Below, in pieces: positions 17,834 through 31,101 of a stretch of 64,000 nt of DNA (position 1 is its first letter; the number at the start of each line of letters is the position of its first letter). The DNA lies in the NCBI GenBank assembly GCA_015057005.1, contig SVFF01000001.1:248001-312000 (forward strand), read 5' to 3'. The notes below the pieces were generated by a model, which was not told the origin of the DNA, searched no databases, and saw nothing but the letters and a program-made list of their open reading frames with translations. This DNA comes from Lachnospiraceae bacterium. GTDB taxonomy: Bacteria; Bacillota; Clostridia; Lachnospirales; Lachnospiraceae. The translations under genes were made by a program, and so were the position numbers.

Positions 17834-17862
17834 ATTATATTAAATAATCAGAGGTTTTTCAA
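17834..17862 (-). promoter_or_regulatory. tuf promoter
   Basis: TTGAAA-17 bp-TATAAT on the minus strand, overlapped by an 11-bp perfect inverted repeat (17828-17854). Confidence 0.7.
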
Positions 17863-17907
17863 GTCATTTTTACGCTTTTACAAGCATTTATTTAGCTATA
17901 AGGGCTA

Positions 17908-20025
17908 TTATTTGGCTTTTGCTGCCAGAACCTTCTCCTGAACGTTCTTAGGTACCTGCTCGTACTTCTCGAAGAACATAGAGTAGTTACCACGACCCTG
18001 GGTCTTGGAACGCAGGTCAGTGGAGTAACCGAACATCTCGGACAGAGGAACGTAACCACGAACCAGCTTACCGCCGCCGATGTCCTCCATACCTTCGATA
18101 CGACCACGACGGGAGTTGATGTCACCGATAACATCACCCATGTACTCTTCAGGCATGGTTACTTCAACCTTCATGATAGGCTCCATAAGAACGGGAGATG
18201 CCTTCTGCATTGCATCCTTGAATGCCATGGAACCGGCAATGTGGAATGCCATTTCAGAGGAGTCAACCTCATGGTAGGAACCATCATATACATTTGCATA
18301 TACACCAACAACAGGGAATCCGCCAAGGATACCTGCCTTGGTAGCTTCTTCGATACCTTCGCCGACTGCAGGGATGTATTCCTTAGGAATAGCACCACCA
18401 ACAACGGTGGACTCGAACTTGAACAGCTGCTCGCCGTTGGGGTCCATAGGCTCGAATTTAACTTTACAGTGACCATACTGACCACGACCACCGGACTGCT
18501 TAGCGTACTTGGAGTCAACTTCAACAGCCTTGGTAATAGCTTCTTTGTAAGCAACCTGAGGAGCACCTACGTTAGCCTCTACCTTGAATTCTCGAAGCAG
18601 TCTGTCAACGATGATCTCCAGATGCAGCTCACCCATACCTGCGATAATGGTCTGGCCGGTTTCCTGATTGGTATGAGCACGGAAGGTAGGATCTTCTTCT
18701 GCAAGTTTTGCAAGAGCTTCACCCATCTTACCCTGACCAGCTTTGGTCTTGGGCTCAATTGCCAGCTCGATAACGGGCTCAGGGAACTCCATGGACTCAA
18801 GGATTACGGGATGCTGATCATCACAGATGGTATCACCGGTAGAGGTGAACTTGAAACCAACTGCTGCAGCGATATCACCGGAGTATACCTTGTCCAGCTC
18901 AGCACGCTTGTTAGCATGCATCTGCAGGATACGGCCTACACGTTCCTTCTTATCCTTGGTAGCATTTAATACGTAGGAACCGGAATTCATGGTACCGGAG
19001 TACACACGGAAGTATGCCAGCTTACCTACGAAGGGGTCGGTCATGATCTTGAATGCCAATGCAGAGAAAGGCTCTTCATCAGAAGAGTGTCTCTCGATCT
19101 CGTTACCTTCCAGGTCAACACCCTTGATAGCAGGGATATCGATAGGAGAAGGCATAAACTCGATAACTGCATCCAGAAGCTTCTGAACACCCTTATTTCT
19201 GTATGCGGTACCGCAGCAAACAGGTACTGCTGTACACTCACAGGTTCCTTTTCTCAGTGCAGCTTTTAACTGCTCGTTGGTAGGCTCCTCGCCTTCCAGA
19301 TAAGCCATCATCAGCTCATCGTCCAGCTCACAGATCTTCTCTACCAGCTCTTCACGATACATTTCTGCATCGTCTTTCATATCATCGGGAATCTCACAAA
19401 CGGTGATGTCATCACCCTTGTCATCGTTGTAGATGTAAGCCTGCATTTCGAACAGGTCAACGATTCCCTTGAACTCATCTTCTTTACCGATAGGTAACTG
19501 GATGCAGATAGCATTCTTACCAAGTCTGTTCTTGATCTGCTCAACTGCACCATAGAAGTTTGCACCTAAGATGTCCATCTTGTTGATGAAAGCCATACGA
19601 GGTACATTGTAGGTATCAGCCTGACGCCATACGTTCTCAGACTGAGGCTCAACGCCACCCTTAGCACAGAATACACCTACAGCACCGTCAAGTACACGAA
19701 GTGAACGCTCAACTTCTACTGTAAAGTCTACGTGACCAGGGGTATCGATGATGTTGATACGATGCTCCAGAGCGCCGGGCTTAGCTTTGCAGTTTTCCTG
19801 CAGAGTCCAATGACAGGTAGTAGCAGCAGAAGTAATGGTAATACCTCTCTCCTGCTCCTGAGCCATCCAGTCCATGGTAGCGGTACCTTCATGGGTGTCA
19901 CCGATCTTGTAGTTAACACCGGTGTAGTAAAGAATACGCTCTGTGGTTGTAGTCTTACCAGCATCAATATGGGCCATAATACCAATATTTCTGGTTCTCT
20001 CTAACGGATATTCTCTTCCAGCCAA
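17908..20025 (-). CDS. fusA: Elongation factor G
   Basis: [38 protein letters not shown] start at 20025 has CAGGAGG immediately upstream; the ATG at 20052 has no such SD. Confidence 0.97.
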   Translation of the reverse strand: MAGREYPLERTRNIGIMAHIDAGKTTTTERILYYTGVNYKIGDTHEGTATMDWMAQEQERGITITSAATTCHWTLQENCKAKPGALEHRINIIDTPGHVDFTVEVERSLRVLDGAVGVFCAKGGVEPQSENVWRQADTYNVPRMAFINKMDILGANFYGAVEQIKNRLGKNAICIQLPIGKEDEFKGIVDLFEMQAYIYNDDKGDDITVCEIPDDMKDDAEMYREELVEKICELDDELMMAYLEGEEPTNEQLKAALRKGTCECTAVPVCCGTAYRNKGVQKLLDAVIEFMPSPIDIPAIKGVDLEGNEIERHSSDEEPFSALAFKIMTDPFVGKLAYFRVYSGTMNSGSYVLNATKDKKERVGRILQMHANKRAELDKVYSGDIAAAVGFKFTSTGDTICDDQHPVILESMEFPEPVIELAIEPKTKAGQGKMGEALAKLAEEDPTFRAHTNQETGQTIIAGMGELHLEIIVDRLLREFKVEANVGAPQVAYKEAITKAVEVDSKYAKQSGGRGQYGHCKVKFEPMDPNGEQLFKFESTVVGGAIPKEYIPAVGEGIEEATKAGILGGFPVVGVYANVYDGSYHEVDSSEMAFHIAGSMAFKDAMQKASPVLMEPIMKVEVTMPEEYMGDVIGDINSRRGRIEGMEDIGGGKLVRGYVPLSEMFGYSTDLRSKTQGRGNYSMFFEKYEQVPKNVQEKVLAAKAK

Positions 20026-20163
20026 GATTTTTTCCTCCTGATTTAATATCAAAGCGACGGCCGAGCAATTCTCTCGAGCAAAGGCTCAAGAATTTGCAGG
20101 GCAATCTGCATCTTAGAAACGATAGCAGGCAAACGCCGAGGCGTTTGTTCAGCCAGCTGTATC

Positions 20164-20658
<495 letters not shown>

Positions 20659-20843
20659 TTAGATCATCGGTACTCACATGTGTTTCCCCAAGTGTTCGCG
20701 CTGTATATCTGTATTACAGAATTCCAACACTTTTCTTAGTTCGTTTAGTGGTACAAAGTCTGAAAACTACCACATAGTATAGCAGTTTTCCTCAGTACGC
20801 TGAAACTATTCCTGTTTCAAGAAAATTTTGCTTTCAAGAATAA

Positions 20844-21266
20844 TTACTTCTTTGCAGCTTTAGGTCTCTTAGCACCATACTTGGAACGAGCCTGTTTTCT
20901 GTTAGCTACACCAGCGGTATCAAGGGTACCACGGATGATGTGGTATCTGGTACCGGGCAAGTCCTTAACACGACCACCACGGATCAAAACAACGCTGTGC
21001 TCCTGCAGATTATGACCTTCACCGGGAATGTAGCTTGTAACTTCGATTCCGTTGGAAAGACGTACTCTGGCGATCTTTCTAAGAGCGGAGTTAGGCTTCT
21101 TAGGAGTAGTTGTCTTAACAGCAGTACATACACCACGCTTCTGGGGAGCAGATGCGTTAGTTGCTTTCTTGTGAAGAGAGTTGTAACCCTTCTGGAGAGC
21201 AGGTGCAGTAGACTTCTTCTCAGCAGTCTCACGTCCTTTTCTTACTAACTGGTTAAATGTCGGCAT
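20844..21266 (-). CDS. rpsL: 30S ribosomal protein S12
   Basis: [13 protein letters not shown]...[34 protein letters not shown]. Confidence 0.98.
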   Translation of the reverse strand: MPTFNQLVRKGRETAEKKSTAPALQKGYNSLHKKATNASAPQKRGVCTAVKTTTPKKPNSALRKIARVRLSNGIEVTSYIPGEGHNLQEHSVVLIRGGRVKDLPGTRYHIIRGTLDTAGVANRKQARSKYGAKRPKAAKK

Positions 21267-21384
21267 TCTGTTTCACCTCTTTCTTTGTAAATAGTATAAA
21301 GTTTCCTGTGGCACTTCATACACGCTTTTGTATTGCAGAAGTTATCTTCACACAAAAAGAATGCATCCGAGTGCACACTAAAAT

Positions 21385-21413
21385 AGTATACTTGCTCACG
21401 GATGCATTGTCAA
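21385..21413 (-). promoter_or_regulatory. rpsL (str operon) promoter
   Basis: TTGACA-17 bp-TATACT on the minus strand. Confidence 0.75.
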
Positions 21414-21513
21414 TCGTTTTTAAATATATTTTTTGTATTTTTTAAAGAACTCTCACCAGTGAATATGCGAATTCCGGCGGCAGCTGCGGGAGCGCGAAGC
21501 AGCTGACTTTCTA

Positions 21514-22356
21514 CTACTCTAACACCTCAAGATATCTCTGCAGCGCATCCTGCCAGGTGGGAAGCTTCTCGAAACCGTTGTCTGTAAGCTTTTCCTTACT
21601 CATACGGCTATTGGAAGGACGCTTGGCTTTGGCCGGATACTGATCTGCGCTCACGGGATCTACCTTCACATCAATACCTGCCTGACGGAAGATCTCGCAG
21701 GCAAACTCATACCAGGTACAGATGCCCTCGTTGGTAGCATGGTAAAAACCATACTTATCGGTGAGAACCATATCAACCAGCAGCTTTGCCAGATCATAAG
21801 TATAGGTAGGAGAACCAAACTGATCATTTACCACAGTCAGATGATCTCTGGTCCTGCCCAGATTCAGCATAGTCTTTACAAAGTTCTTGCCGTTGACACC
21901 GAATACCCAGGCAATGCGCACGATAAAATATTTCTCCAGCGTATTCTGTACTGCCAGTTCACCTTCATATTTGGTCTGGCCGTATACGTTCAAAGGATTA
22001 CGCTCATCATCCGGCTCCCAGGGACGTTCACCGGTTCCGTCAAACACATAGTCGGTACTGATGTAGATCATGGGAATATCCAGAGTCTTGCACATGTTGG
22101 CAATATTCTGTGTGCCTTCCGCATTTACTTTTCTGCACAGCTCTGCATTATCTTCTGCCGCATCCACCGCTGTATAAGCAGCACAGTGGATCACCGCATC
22201 AGGCGCAGCCTCTCCGATCACAGTATTTACACTGTCAGCATTTGTAATATCCATCTCCTGAATATCCACACCGATTGCTTCGATGCCGCGTTTCTCCAGC
22301 TCATTTACCACATCATATCCCAATTGTCCTCTGACACCTGTCACAAAAACCTTCAT
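21514..22356 (-). CDS. rfbD: dTDP-4-dehydrorhamnose reductase (RfbD/RmlD family)
   Basis: MKVFVTGVRGQLGYDVVNELEKRG...TDYVFDGTGERPWEPDDERNPLNVYGQTKYEGELAV...WVFG. Confidence 0.88.
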   Translation of the reverse strand: MKVFVTGVRGQLGYDVVNELEKRGIEAIGVDIQEMDITNADSVNTVIGEAAPDAVIHCAAYTAVDAAEDNAELCRKVNAEGTQNIANMCKTLDIPMIYISTDYVFDGTGERPWEPDDERNPLNVYGQTKYEGELAVQNTLEKYFIVRIAWVFGVNGKNFVKTMLNLGRTRDHLTVVNDQFGSPTYTYDLAKLLVDMVLTDKYGFYHATNEGICTWYEFACEIFRQAGIDVKVDPVSADQYPAKAKRPSNSRMSKEKLTDNGFEKLPTWQDALQRYLEVLE

Positions 22357-22446
22357 AAGAGACCTCCTTACATTACAACAGAGTGAGTGCCGTCGGCTCT
22401 CACTCTGTCTATTATATCATATTAAATACGATACTACAACTGATGA

Positions 22447-25400
22447 TTATTCTTCAGTGATAACAGCTTCTTCCTCTTCGAAATCTACTGCATCCACTTC
22501 CGCATCAAGTTCTTCTGCATCCAGCTCTGCATCGGACAGTTCCACATCTTCCTCGAATGATGCGGTCTCCTCCCCGGTGTAGTAATCCACATCGTAGCTT
22601 ACTTCGGGAGTCTCACCGGTGCTCAGTCTGGTGTTGCGGTATCTCTTCATACCGGTACCGGCAGGAATCAGCTTACCGATGATAACGTTTTCCTTCAGAC
22701 CGATCAAAGGATCGATCTTGCCCTTGATTGCAGCTTCAGTCAGAACCTTTGTGGTCTCCTGGAAGGATGCTGCGGACAGGAAGGAATTGGTTGCCAGTGC
22801 AGCCTTGGTAATACCCATGATGATCTGCTTACCTTCAGCAGGCTCCTTGCCCTCTGCGATCAGCTGCTCATTCATATCTTCGAAATCAAGAATATCTACC
22901 AGTGTGCCGGGAAGGAACTCTGCGTCACCGTTATTCTCAATGCGAACCTTCTTCAGCATCTGACGTACCAGCACCTCAATGTGCTTGTCGGCGATATCTA
23001 CACCCTGGAGACGGTATACACGCTGAACCTCACGGAGCATGTAGTCCTGTACTGCGCGAACACCCTTGATCTTTAACAGGTCGTGAGGATTTACGCTACC
23101 TTCAGTCAGCTCATCGCCGGCCTCAAGGATCTGGCCATCCACGATCTTGATGCGGGAACCGTAAGGGATCAGGTATGCCTTAACATCGCCGGTCTCTTCA
23201 TTGGTGATCACAACTTCACGTTTCTTCTTGGTATCACGGATCTCTGCTTTACCACCGAACTCTGCGATGATTGCAAGTCCCTTAGGCTTTCTAGCCTCGA
23301 AAAGCTCCTCTACACGGGGAAGACCCTGTGTGATATCGTCACCCGCTACACCACCGGTGTGGAAGGTTCTCATGGTCAGCTGTGTACCGGGCTCACCGAT
23401 GGACTGTGCTGCGATAATACCAACAGCTTCACCTACCTGAACTGCTTCACCGGTAGCCATGTTCGCACCGTAACATTTAGCACAAATACCATTCTTGGAA
23501 CGGCAGTTTAAGATATTTCTGATCTTTACTTCCTCGATAGGCTCACCGCTTTCGTTGACGCCTACGCTGAGGATCTTTGCAGCACGGCTGGGAGTGATCA
23601 TATGGTTACGCTTAACGATCATGTTGCCGTCTCTGTCACAAATATCGTTGCAGGAATATCTTCCTGTAATTCTATCCTTCAGACTTTCGATGGTCTCCTT
23701 ACCGTCCATGAATGCCTTAACAACCATACCGGGAATTTCGTTCTTGCCTTCGCAGCAGTCAACCTCACGGATGATCAGCTCCTGGGATACGTCAACCATT
23801 CGACGTGTCAGATAACCGGAGTCAGCGGTACGCAGCGCTGTATCGGACAGACCCTTACGTGCACCGTGCGCAGACATGAAGTATTCCAGTACGTCCAGAC
23901 CTTCACGGAAGTTGGACTTGATGGGCAGCTCAATGGTTCTACCGGTTGTATCAGCCATCAGACCACGCATACCAGCCAGCTGTTTGATCTGCTGGTTGGA
24001 ACCACGCGCACCGGAGTCAGCCATCATGTAGATATTGTTGTACTTATCCAGACCTGCCAGCAGTACCTCGGTCAGTTCCTTATCGGTCTCGTTCCAGGTC
24101 TCAACTACTGCACGGTATCTCTCTTCTTCGGTGATGAGACCACGACGGTAGTTTGCGGAAATCTTATCAACAGTTGCCTGTGCAGCAGCCAGCATCTCGG
24201 GCTTCTTCTCAGGCACGGTCATATCGGAAATGGAAACGGTCATAGCAGCTCTGGTAGAGTACTTGTAACCGATTGCCTTAACATCATCCAGTACCTCAGC
24301 GGTCTTGGAAGCACCGTGGGTGTTGATGACTTTCTCCAGGATCTGCTTCAGCTGCTTCTTACCTACGTGGAAGTCAACCTCCAGCTTCAGGAATTCCTCT
24401 GCGTTGCTTCTGTCCACATAGCCCAAATCCTGAGGAAGGATCTCGTTGAAGATGAAACGTCCCAGAGTGGATTCCACATTGCCCTGAACCTCTTCACCAT
24501 CTGCATTGGTCTTGGTGACACGGACGGTGATTCTGGAGTGCAGGGTGATTACCTGGTTCTCATATGCCAAAATTGCTTCGTTTACATTCTTGAAGAACTT
24601 ACCTTCTCCCTTAGCGCCGGGTCTCTCCTGAGTCAGGTAGTAAATACCAAGTACCATATCCTGGGAAGGAACGGCTACAGGGCCACCGTCGGAGGGCTTC
24701 AGAAGGTTGTTGGGGGACAGAAGCAGGAATCTGCACTCTGCCTGGGCCTCTACGGACAGAGGAAGGTGTACAGCCATCTGGTCACCGTCGAAGTCAGCGT
24801 TGAATGCGGTACATACAAGGGGATGAAGCTTGATAGCCTTACCCTCTACCAGGACGGGCTCAAATGCCTGGATACCAAGTCTGTGCAGTGTAGGAGCACG
24901 ATTCAGCATTACGGGGTGCTCTTTAATTACTTCTTCCAGCACATCCCAAACCTGAGTGTCCAGTCTCTCTACTAATTTCTTGGCATTCTTAACGTTCTGG
25001 CTGATACCCTTGGATACAAGCTCCTTCATAACGAAGGGCTTGAAGAGCTCGATTGCCATCTCTTTAGGCAGACCGCACTGATAAATCTTCAGTTCGGGGC
25101 CTACTACGATAACGGAACGTCCGGAGTAGTCTACACGCTTACCTAACAGGTTCTGACGGAAACGTCCACCCTTACCTTTCAGCATATCGGACAGGGACTT
25201 CAGTGCTCTGTTGCCGGGGCCGGTAACAGGACGTCCGCGTCTGCCGTTGTCGATCAGAGCGTCCACTGCTTCCTGGAGCATTCTCTTCTCATTGCGGACA
25301 ATGATGTCGGGAGCACCCAGCTCAAGCAGTCTCTTCAGACGGTTATTTCTATTGATAATTCTTCTGTAAAGGTCATTTAAATCGGAGGTTGCGAAACGTC

Positions 25401-26172
25401 CGCCATCCAGCTGCACCATGGGACGCAGATCGGGGGGAATCACAGGGATTGCATCCATGATCATCCACTCAGGCTTGTTGCCTGAACCGCGGAAAGCTTC
25501 CACTACTTCCAGTCTCTTGATGATACGGGCACGCTTCTGTCCGGAGGACTCTTTCAGGCCGGTCTTCAGTTCAACAGCCTCGGTCTCCAGATCAATTGCC
25601 TGCAGCAGCTCCTTGATAGCCTCTGCACCCATGCCCACACGGAACTTGTTGCCCCATGTCTCTCTTGCTTCCTGGTACTCTCTCTCAGACAGGATCTGCT
25701 TGTATTCCAGGTTGGTCTCGCCGGCATCCAGTACAATATAGGAAGCAAAATACAGAACCTTCTCCAGAATTCTGGGGGACAGATCCAGTATCAGACCCAT
25801 ACGGCTGGGGATACCCTTGAAATACCAGATGTGGGACACAGGAGCAGCCAGCTCAATGTGACCCATGCGCTCTCTGCGGACAGTTGCCTTGGTAACCTCA
25901 ACTCCGCATCGGTCGCAGACTACACCTTTATATCTGATTTTCTTATATTTACCACAATGACACTCCCAGTCCTTGCTGGGTCCGAAGATCTTCTCACAGA
26001 ACAGACCGTCTCTCTCAGGTTTTAAAGTTCTGTAGTTGATTGTCTCCGGCTTCAACACCTCACCATGGGACCACTCGCGGACTTTGTCCGGGGAAGCTAA
26101 TCCAATTTTGATGGCATCAAATGTCATAGGCTGGTAGGTTGTTTCATTCTTTGTTTCTGACATTAATGGCAC
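22447..26172 (-). CDS. rpoC: DNA-directed RNA polymerase subunit beta'
   Basis: 1241 aa; [48 protein letters not shown]. Confidence 0.99.
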   Translation of the reverse strand: MPLMSETKNETTYQPMTFDAIKIGLASPDKVREWSHGEVLKPETINYRTLKPERDGLFCEKIFGPSKDWECHCGKYKKIRYKGVVCDRCGVEVTKATVRRERMGHIELAAPVSHIWYFKGIPSRMGLILDLSPRILEKVLYFASYIVLDAGETNLEYKQILSEREYQEARETWGNKFRVGMGAEAIKELLQAIDLETEAVELKTGLKESSGQKRARIIKRLEVVEAFRGSGNKPEWMIMDAIPVIPPDLRPMVQLDGGRFATSDLNDLYRRIINRNNRLKRLLELGAPDIIVRNEKRMLQEAVDALIDNGRRGRPVTGPGNRALKSLSDMLKGKGGRFRQNLLGKRVDYSGRSVIVVGPELKIYQCGLPKEMAIELFKPFVMKELVSKGISQNVKNAKKLVERLDTQVWDVLEEVIKEHPVMLNRAPTLHRLGIQAFEPVLVEGKAIKLHPLVCTAFNADFDGDQMAVHLPLSVEAQAECRFLLLSPNNLLKPSDGGPVAVPSQDMVLGIYYLTQERPGAKGEGKFFKNVNEAILAYENQVITLHSRITVRVTKTNADGEEVQGNVESTLGRFIFNEILPQDLGYVDRSNAEEFLKLEVDFHVGKKQLKQILEKVINTHGASKTAEVLDDVKAIGYKYSTRAAMTVSISDMTVPEKKPEMLAAAQATVDKISANYRRGLITEEERYRAVVETWNETDKELTEVLLAGLDKYNNIYMMADSGARGSNQQIKQLAGMRGLMADTTGRTIELPIKSNFREGLDVLEYFMSAHGARKGLSDTALRTADSGYLTRRMVDVSQELIIREVDCCEGKNEIPGMVVKAFMDGKETIESLKDRITGRYSCNDICDRDGNMIVKRNHMITPSRAAKILSVGVNESGEPIEEVKIRNILNCRSKNGICAKCYGANMATGEAVQVGEAVGIIAAQSIGEPGTQLTMRTFHTGGVAGDDITQGLPRVEELFEARKPKGLAIIAEFGGKAEIRDTKKKREVVITNEETGDVKAYLIPYGSRIKIVDGQILEAGDELTEGSVNPHDLLKIKGVRAVQDYMLREVQRVYRLQGVDIADKHIEVLVRQMLKKVRIENNGDAEFLPGTLVDILDFEDMNEQLIAEGKEPAEGKQIIMGITKAALATNSFLSAASFQETTKVLTEAAIKGKIDPLIGLKENVIIGKLIPAGTGMKRYRNTRLSTGETPEVSYDVDYYTGEETASFEEDVELSDAELDAEELDAEVDAVDFEEEEAVITEE

Positions 26173-26211
26173 TCCCTTCTATCTCTTACGAAAGTCTAAG
26201 ACAAGATACTC

Positions 26212-29200
26212 TTAAAATTCCTCATCCTCGTAGCTATCGTCAAAATCTGCTTCGAAATCATCAGCAAAATCTTCCTCTGCAGTTACCAGTTCACCGCTCG
26301 CATCGTCGAACTCCTGGGTCTGATAGCCCAAACGGCTCAGTGAGTTGTTGTCGTAGTCGTCGTCATACTTGCGATCGCCTTCCATCTCATAACGGTAATC
26401 AGTATCACCATAGTCGATGGTTTCCATAAGTTCTACTTCAGTATTGTCCTCGCGAAGCACTCTTACATCCAGGCCGAGAGCCTGCAGTTCCTTCAGCAAT
26501 ACCTTGAAGGACTCAGGAATACCGGACTCAGGGATATTGTCGCCCTTGATAATAGCTTCGTAAGTCTTCACACGGCCTACAACGTCATCGGACTTCACAG
26601 TCAGAATCTCCTGCAGGGTGTAGGACGCACCGTACGCCTCAAGAGCCCAAACTTCCATTTCTCCGAATCTCTGGCCGCCGAACTGAGCTTTACCGCCCAG
26701 AGGCTGCTGTGTTACCAGGGAGTACGGTCCGGTGGAACGTGCGTGGATCTTATCATCTACCAGATGGTGGAGCTTCAGGTAGTGCATGTGTCCGATGGTT
26801 ACAGGACCGTCGAAATATTCACCGGTTCTGCCGTCGCGGAGACGAACCTTACCGTCGCGGGAAATAGGCACGCCCTCCCAAACCTTTCTGTGGTCACGGT
26901 TCTCGGACAGATACTGCATTACTTCGGGAAGGAGTTCTTCCTCGTGCAGGCTTGCAAAGGTAGGAGCACTCTCATCATAAGCAACGCCTTCCTTCTCTGC
27001 TCTCTCTTTTGCCTCAGCGGCATCGAAAGGCAGGTTTACATAGTCGTTTGCCAGATCCAGAGTATCCATGATATCCTTCTCGTTTGCACCGTCAAATACG
27101 GGAGTGGCAACATTGAAGCCAAGAGCTCTTGCTGCCAGAGACAGATGAATCTCAAGCACCTGTCCAATGTTCATACGGGAAGGTACGCCCAGAGGGTTCA
27201 GCACGATATCGAGAGGACGGCCGTTAGGCAGGTAAGGCATATCTTCTACAGGTAATACGCGGGAAACTACACCCTTGTTACCGTGACGGCCAGCCATCTT
27301 ATCACCTACGGAAATCTTTCTCTTCTGTGCAATATAAATACGAACGGCCATATTTACGCCGGGGGATAATTCATCGCTGTTTTCACGGGTAAATACCTTG
27401 GCATCTACAACGATACCATATTCACCGTGAGGAACCTTAAGGGAAGTATCTCTTACTTCTCTTGCCTTTTCACCGAAGATCGCACGGAGCAGTCTTTCCT
27501 CTGCGGTCAGCTCGGTCTCTCCCTTAGGAGTAACCTTACCTACCAGGATATCACCTGCGCGGACCTCAGCACCGATACGGATGATACCTCTGTCATCCAG
27601 ATCTTTCAGCGCATCATCACCAACACCGGGAACATCTCGGGTAATCTCTTCGGGTCCCAGCTTGGTATCACGTGCTTCTGCTTCATACTCTTCAATGTGA
27701 ACGGAGGTATATACATCATCCTGTACAAGTCTTTCACTTAACAGAACAGCATCCTCGTAGTTGTAACCTTCCCAGGTCATAAAGCCGATCAGAGGGTTCT
27801 TACCCAGTGCCAGCTCACCCATGGAGGTGGAAGGACCGTCTGCGATTACCTGGCCGGCTTCTACATGCATGCCCTTCTGTACGATGGGTCTCTGGTTGTA
27901 GCAGTTGGACTGGTTACTTCTGGAGAACTTGGTCAGATGATACTCTACCTTTTCTCCGTCATCACAGGTCATTCTGATCATATTGGAGGAAGCGTATGTT
28001 ATGGTACCAGCCTTCTTAGCAACCACACAAACACCGGAGTCAACTGCTGCCTTCACTTCCATACCGGTACCTACTACAGGAGCCTCGGTGGTAAGAAGGG
28101 GCACTGCCTGACGCTGCATGTTGGAACCCATCAGCGCACGGTTCGCATCGTCGTTCTCCAGGAAAGGAATCAGAGCGGTAGCCACGGAGAATACCATCTT
28201 GGGGGATACGTCCATGTAATCGAACATGGTCTTAGGATACTCCTGAGTCTCTTCACGGTAACGGCCGGATACGGTCTTACGCACGAAGTGACCCTCTGCA
28301 TCCAGAGCCTCGTTCGCCTGAGCTACATGGTAGTTATCCTCTTCATCAGCTGTCATATAAACAACTTCTTCTGTTACGCGAGGATTTGCCGCGTCAGTCT
28401 TGTCGATCACACGGTAAGGTGCCTCAACAAAACCGTATTCATTAATTCTTGCATAGCTTGCAAGAGAGTTGATCAGACCGATGTTAGGACCTTCGGGAGT
28501 CTCGATAGGACACATTCTTCCGTAATGGGAGTAGTGTACGTCTCGAACCTCGAATCCGGCACGGTCTCTGGACAGACCACCGGGACCCAGTGCGGACAGA
28601 CGTCTCTTATGTGTCAGCTCACCCAGAGGGTTATTCTGATCCATGAACTGGGACAGCTGGGAGGAACCGAAGAATTCCTTAACAGCCGCAGTTACGGGCT
28701 TGATATTGATCAGGGACTGAGGAGAAATATCCTCAGCATCATGGGTGGTCATACGCTCACGTACCACTCTCTCCATTCTGGAAAGACCGATACGGTACTG
28801 GTTCTGGAGCAGTTCACCCACTGCACGGATACGTCTGTTGCCCAGATGGTCGATATCGTCATCGTTGCCCAGACCGTACTCCAGATGCATGTTATAGTTG
28901 ATGGAAGCAATGATATCTTCCTTAGTAATATGCTTAGGTACCAGTTCGTAAGCATTCTTCTTGATTGCCTCAGCCAGACCTTCAGCATCATCACCGAACT
29001 CCTCAATGATCTGAGCCAGAACAGGATAGTAAACCTTCTCTGTGATGCCCAATTCCTTAGGATTGCAGTCAACATAGCTGGTAATATCTACCATCATGTT
29101 GGACAATACTTTTACGTTTCTTTCCTCAGTCTGAATGTATACGAAAGGAACAGCTGCGTTCTGGATCGTATCTGCCAGTGCGGCAGTAACCTTATCACCT

Positions 29201-30135
29201 GCGGAAGCAAGTACTTCACCGGTGGAAGGATCCACAACATCTGCTGCAAGAATCTGGTGTCTGATTCTGTTCTTCAGAGCCAGCTTCTTATTGAATTTAT
29301 ATCTACCAACCTTGGCCAAATCGTATCTTCTGGGGTCGAAGAACATGGCATTGATCAGGCTCTCTGCACTTTCAACGCTCAAAGGCTCGCCTGGACGGAT
29401 CTTTTTGTATAACTCTAACAGACCCTCCTGATAATTCTCAGCAGTGTCCTTTGCAAAGCTTGCCTCGATCTTGGGTTCATCACCAAACACTTCGCGGATC
29501 TCATCGTTGGTGCCGATACCAAGTGCACGGATCAATACAGTAATGGGAACTTTACGGGTTCTGTCTACACGCACGTAGAAAATATCATTAGAATCCGTCT
29601 CGTACTCCAGCCAAGCACCGCGGTTAGGGATTACGGTAGAGGAGAAAAGTCTCTTACCGATCTTATCATGGCCGATAGCATAGTAGATACCGGGAGAACG
29701 AACCAACTGGCTAACGATTACACGCTCTGCACCGTTGATCACAAAAGTACCGGTCTCTGTCATCAGAGGCAGGTCGCCCATGAATATCTCGTGCTCACTG
29801 ATCTCTTCTTTTTCCTTATTATAAAGGCGAATTTTTACCTTTAAAGGTGCTGCATAGGTAGCATCTCTTTCTTTACATTCTTCAATAGAATATTTTACAT
29901 CGTTTTTGCACAATTCAAAGTCTACGAACTCAAGACTTAAAGAGCCACTGTAATCAGCGATGGGAGAGATATCGTCAAAGACTTCTTTCAAGCCTTCGTC
30001 TAAAAACCACTGATAGGAATCCTTCTGGACTTCGATCAGGTTGGGCATCTCTAAAACCTCTTTTTGTCTTGAATAACTCATACGCGCAACCTTTGTATCG
30101 GCAATAGGACGTATTCTGTTCTTTTCCATTGACAC
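26212..30135 (-). CDS. rpoB: DNA-directed RNA polymerase subunit beta
   Basis: 1307 aa; [43 protein letters not shown]. Confidence 0.99.
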   Translation of the reverse strand: MSMEKNRIRPIADTKVARMSYSRQKEVLEMPNLIEVQKDSYQWFLDEGLKEVFDDISPIADYSGSLSLEFVDFELCKNDVKYSIEECKERDATYAAPLKVKIRLYNKEKEEISEHEIFMGDLPLMTETGTFVINGAERVIVSQLVRSPGIYYAIGHDKIGKRLFSSTVIPNRGAWLEYETDSNDIFYVRVDRTRKVPITVLIRALGIGTNDEIREVFGDEPKIEASFAKDTAENYQEGLLELYKKIRPGEPLSVESAESLINAMFFDPRRYDLAKVGRYKFNKKLALKNRIRHQILAADVVDPSTGEVLASAGDKVTAALADTIQNAAVPFVYIQTEERNVKVLSNMMVDITSYVDCNPKELGITEKVYYPVLAQIIEEFGDDAEGLAEAIKKNAYELVPKHITKEDIIASINYNMHLEYGLGNDDDIDHLGNRRIRAVGELLQNQYRIGLSRMERVVRERMTTHDAEDISPQSLINIKPVTAAVKEFFGSSQLSQFMDQNNPLGELTHKRRLSALGPGGLSRDRAGFEVRDVHYSHYGRMCPIETPEGPNIGLINSLASYARINEYGFVEAPYRVIDKTDAANPRVTEEVVYMTADEEDNYHVAQANEALDAEGHFVRKTVSGRYREETQEYPKTMFDYMDVSPKMVFSVATALIPFLENDDANRALMGSNMQRQAVPLLTTEAPVVGTGMEVKAAVDSGVCVVAKKAGTITYASSNMIRMTCDDGEKVEYHLTKFSRSNQSNCYNQRPIVQKGMHVEAGQVIADGPSTSMGELALGKNPLIGFMTWEGYNYEDAVLLSERLVQDDVYTSVHIEEYEAEARDTKLGPEEITRDVPGVGDDALKDLDDRGIIRIGAEVRAGDILVGKVTPKGETELTAEERLLRAIFGEKAREVRDTSLKVPHGEYGIVVDAKVFTRENSDELSPGVNMAVRIYIAQKRKISVGDKMAGRHGNKGVVSRVLPVEDMPYLPNGRPLDIVLNPLGVPSRMNIGQVLEIHLSLAARALGFNVATPVFDGANEKDIMDTLDLANDYVNLPFDAAEAKERAEKEGVAYDESAPTFASLHEEELLPEVMQYLSENRDHRKVWEGVPISRDGKVRLRDGRTGEYFDGPVTIGHMHYLKLHHLVDDKIHARSTGPYSLVTQQPLGGKAQFGGQRFGEMEVWALEAYGASYTLQEILTVKSDDVVGRVKTYEAIIKGDNIPESGIPESFKVLLKELQALGLDVRVLREDNTEVELMETIDYGDTDYRYEMEGDRKYDDDYDNNSLSRLGYQTQEFDDASGELVTAEEDFADDFEADFDDSYEDEEF

Positions 30136-30201
30136 TTCACCCCGTTCTTTCAGATTTAAAGCCTAGTTTTAAGCATAGCATCGCACAATAGTGCACTATC
30201 C

Positions 30202-30230
30202 AATATATCACAATATGTTAATGAGGTCAA
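30202..30230 (-). promoter_or_regulatory. rpoBC promoter
   Basis: TTGACC-17 bp-TATATT on the minus strand. Confidence 0.7.
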
Positions 30231-30269
30231 GGAAAATTTTTGAAATATTTTAAAAAATATACAAAATTC

Positions 30270-30505
30270 TCCTCCAGTTCCCTCGACGACCGCAGAGAGA
30301 CCGTGCATGCTCGCATGCAAACGGGATCAATGCGGCCGTCGAAGGGAGCGCCGTCTTATGAGCAAAGGGAGCCGCGCAGCGGCGGAAAGCACCGAAGGTG
30401 CGACTTTGCGAATGGCGCGGTGGGAACTGGGCCCGCGGCGGTGGGAACTGGGCCCGCGACGCGGGGGAACCGGGGCAGATGCGACGCGATTCCTCACACG
30501 TCACA
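30270..30505. repeat. GC-rich structured intergenic element between rpoB promoter and rplL terminator
   Basis: Outer inverted repeat 30279-30293 / 30332-30347, inner hairpin CCGTGCATGC-TC-GCATGCAAACGG, further small hairpins, and a perfect 2 x 21-bp tandem repeat (30417-30437, 30438-30458). Confidence 0.6.
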
Positions 30506-30516
30506 CCGACATAGAA

Positions 30517-30550
30517 AAAGCAGCTCCCACATTTCAGCGGGAACTGCTTT
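30517..30550 (-). terminator. Terminator downstream of rplL
   Basis: AAAGCAGTTCCC-N10-GGGAGCTGCTTT followed by a T-run (minus strand). Confidence 0.8.
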
Positions 30551-30578
30551 AAAATTTCACTATTAAGCGGGAGCTTGA

Positions 30579-30950
30579 TTACTTCAGAGTAACCTTTGCG
30601 CCAACTTCCTCGAGTTTCTTCTTCAGCTCTTCAGCCTCATCCTTGGAGATACCCTCTTTCAGAACCTTAGGAGCGCCGTCTACAACGTCCTTAGCTTCCT
30701 TCAGACCAAGGCCGGTTACTTCACGAACAACCTTGATAACCTTAACCTTCTCGGAACCAACCTCGGTCAGTTCTACGTCGAACTCGGTCTTCTCTTCAAC
30801 CTCTGCTGCAGGGCCAGCTGCTGCAACTACAACACCTGCTGCTGCGGATACGCCGAACTCTTCTTCACAAGCTTTTACAAGATCATTTAATTCTAATACA
30901 GTTAACTCTTTGATAGCATCAATAAGTTCCTGAGCTGTTAATTTAGCCAT
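30579..30950 (-). CDS. rplL: 50S ribosomal protein L7/L12
   Basis: [37 protein letters not shown]. Confidence 0.98.
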   Translation of the reverse strand: MAKLTAQELIDAIKELTVLELNDLVKACEEEFGVSAAAGVVVAAAGPAAEVEEKTEFDVELTEVGSEKVKVIKVVREVTGLGLKEAKDVVDGAPKVLKEGISKDEAEELKKKLEEVGAKVTLK

Positions 30951-31101
30951 TTTAATTTCCTCCATTATTGAAATAATTTTTCTTTGTTTGTTTCATTTTG
31001 TTTTTCTTTTTTGTTCAAGTGTCTTTACCACTTGATGGCTGTATCTGCATCGATACGACCTCTTACGTATGCTTTGCACACGCTTAACTTGCTGTACACA
31101 C

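Noticed and set aside
17828-17854. Hairpin as fusA terminator
   Set aside because: On the minus strand no T-run follows the stem, and it overlaps a near-consensus promoter; reported as a promoter-overlapping inverted repeat instead.
23602-24975. 457-aa plus-strand ORF opposite rpoC
   Set aside because: Shadow ORF antisense to a strongly conserved gene; composition follows the opposite strand's codon bias.
27865-29412. 515-aa plus-strand ORF opposite rpoB
   Set aside because: Antisense shadow ORF; rpoB is unambiguous on the minus strand.
30250-30504. 84-aa and 108-aa ORFs in the GC-rich island
   Set aside because: Translations simply reflect the repeats (RAQFPPPRAQFPP); no SD or domain. Treated as a non-coding element.
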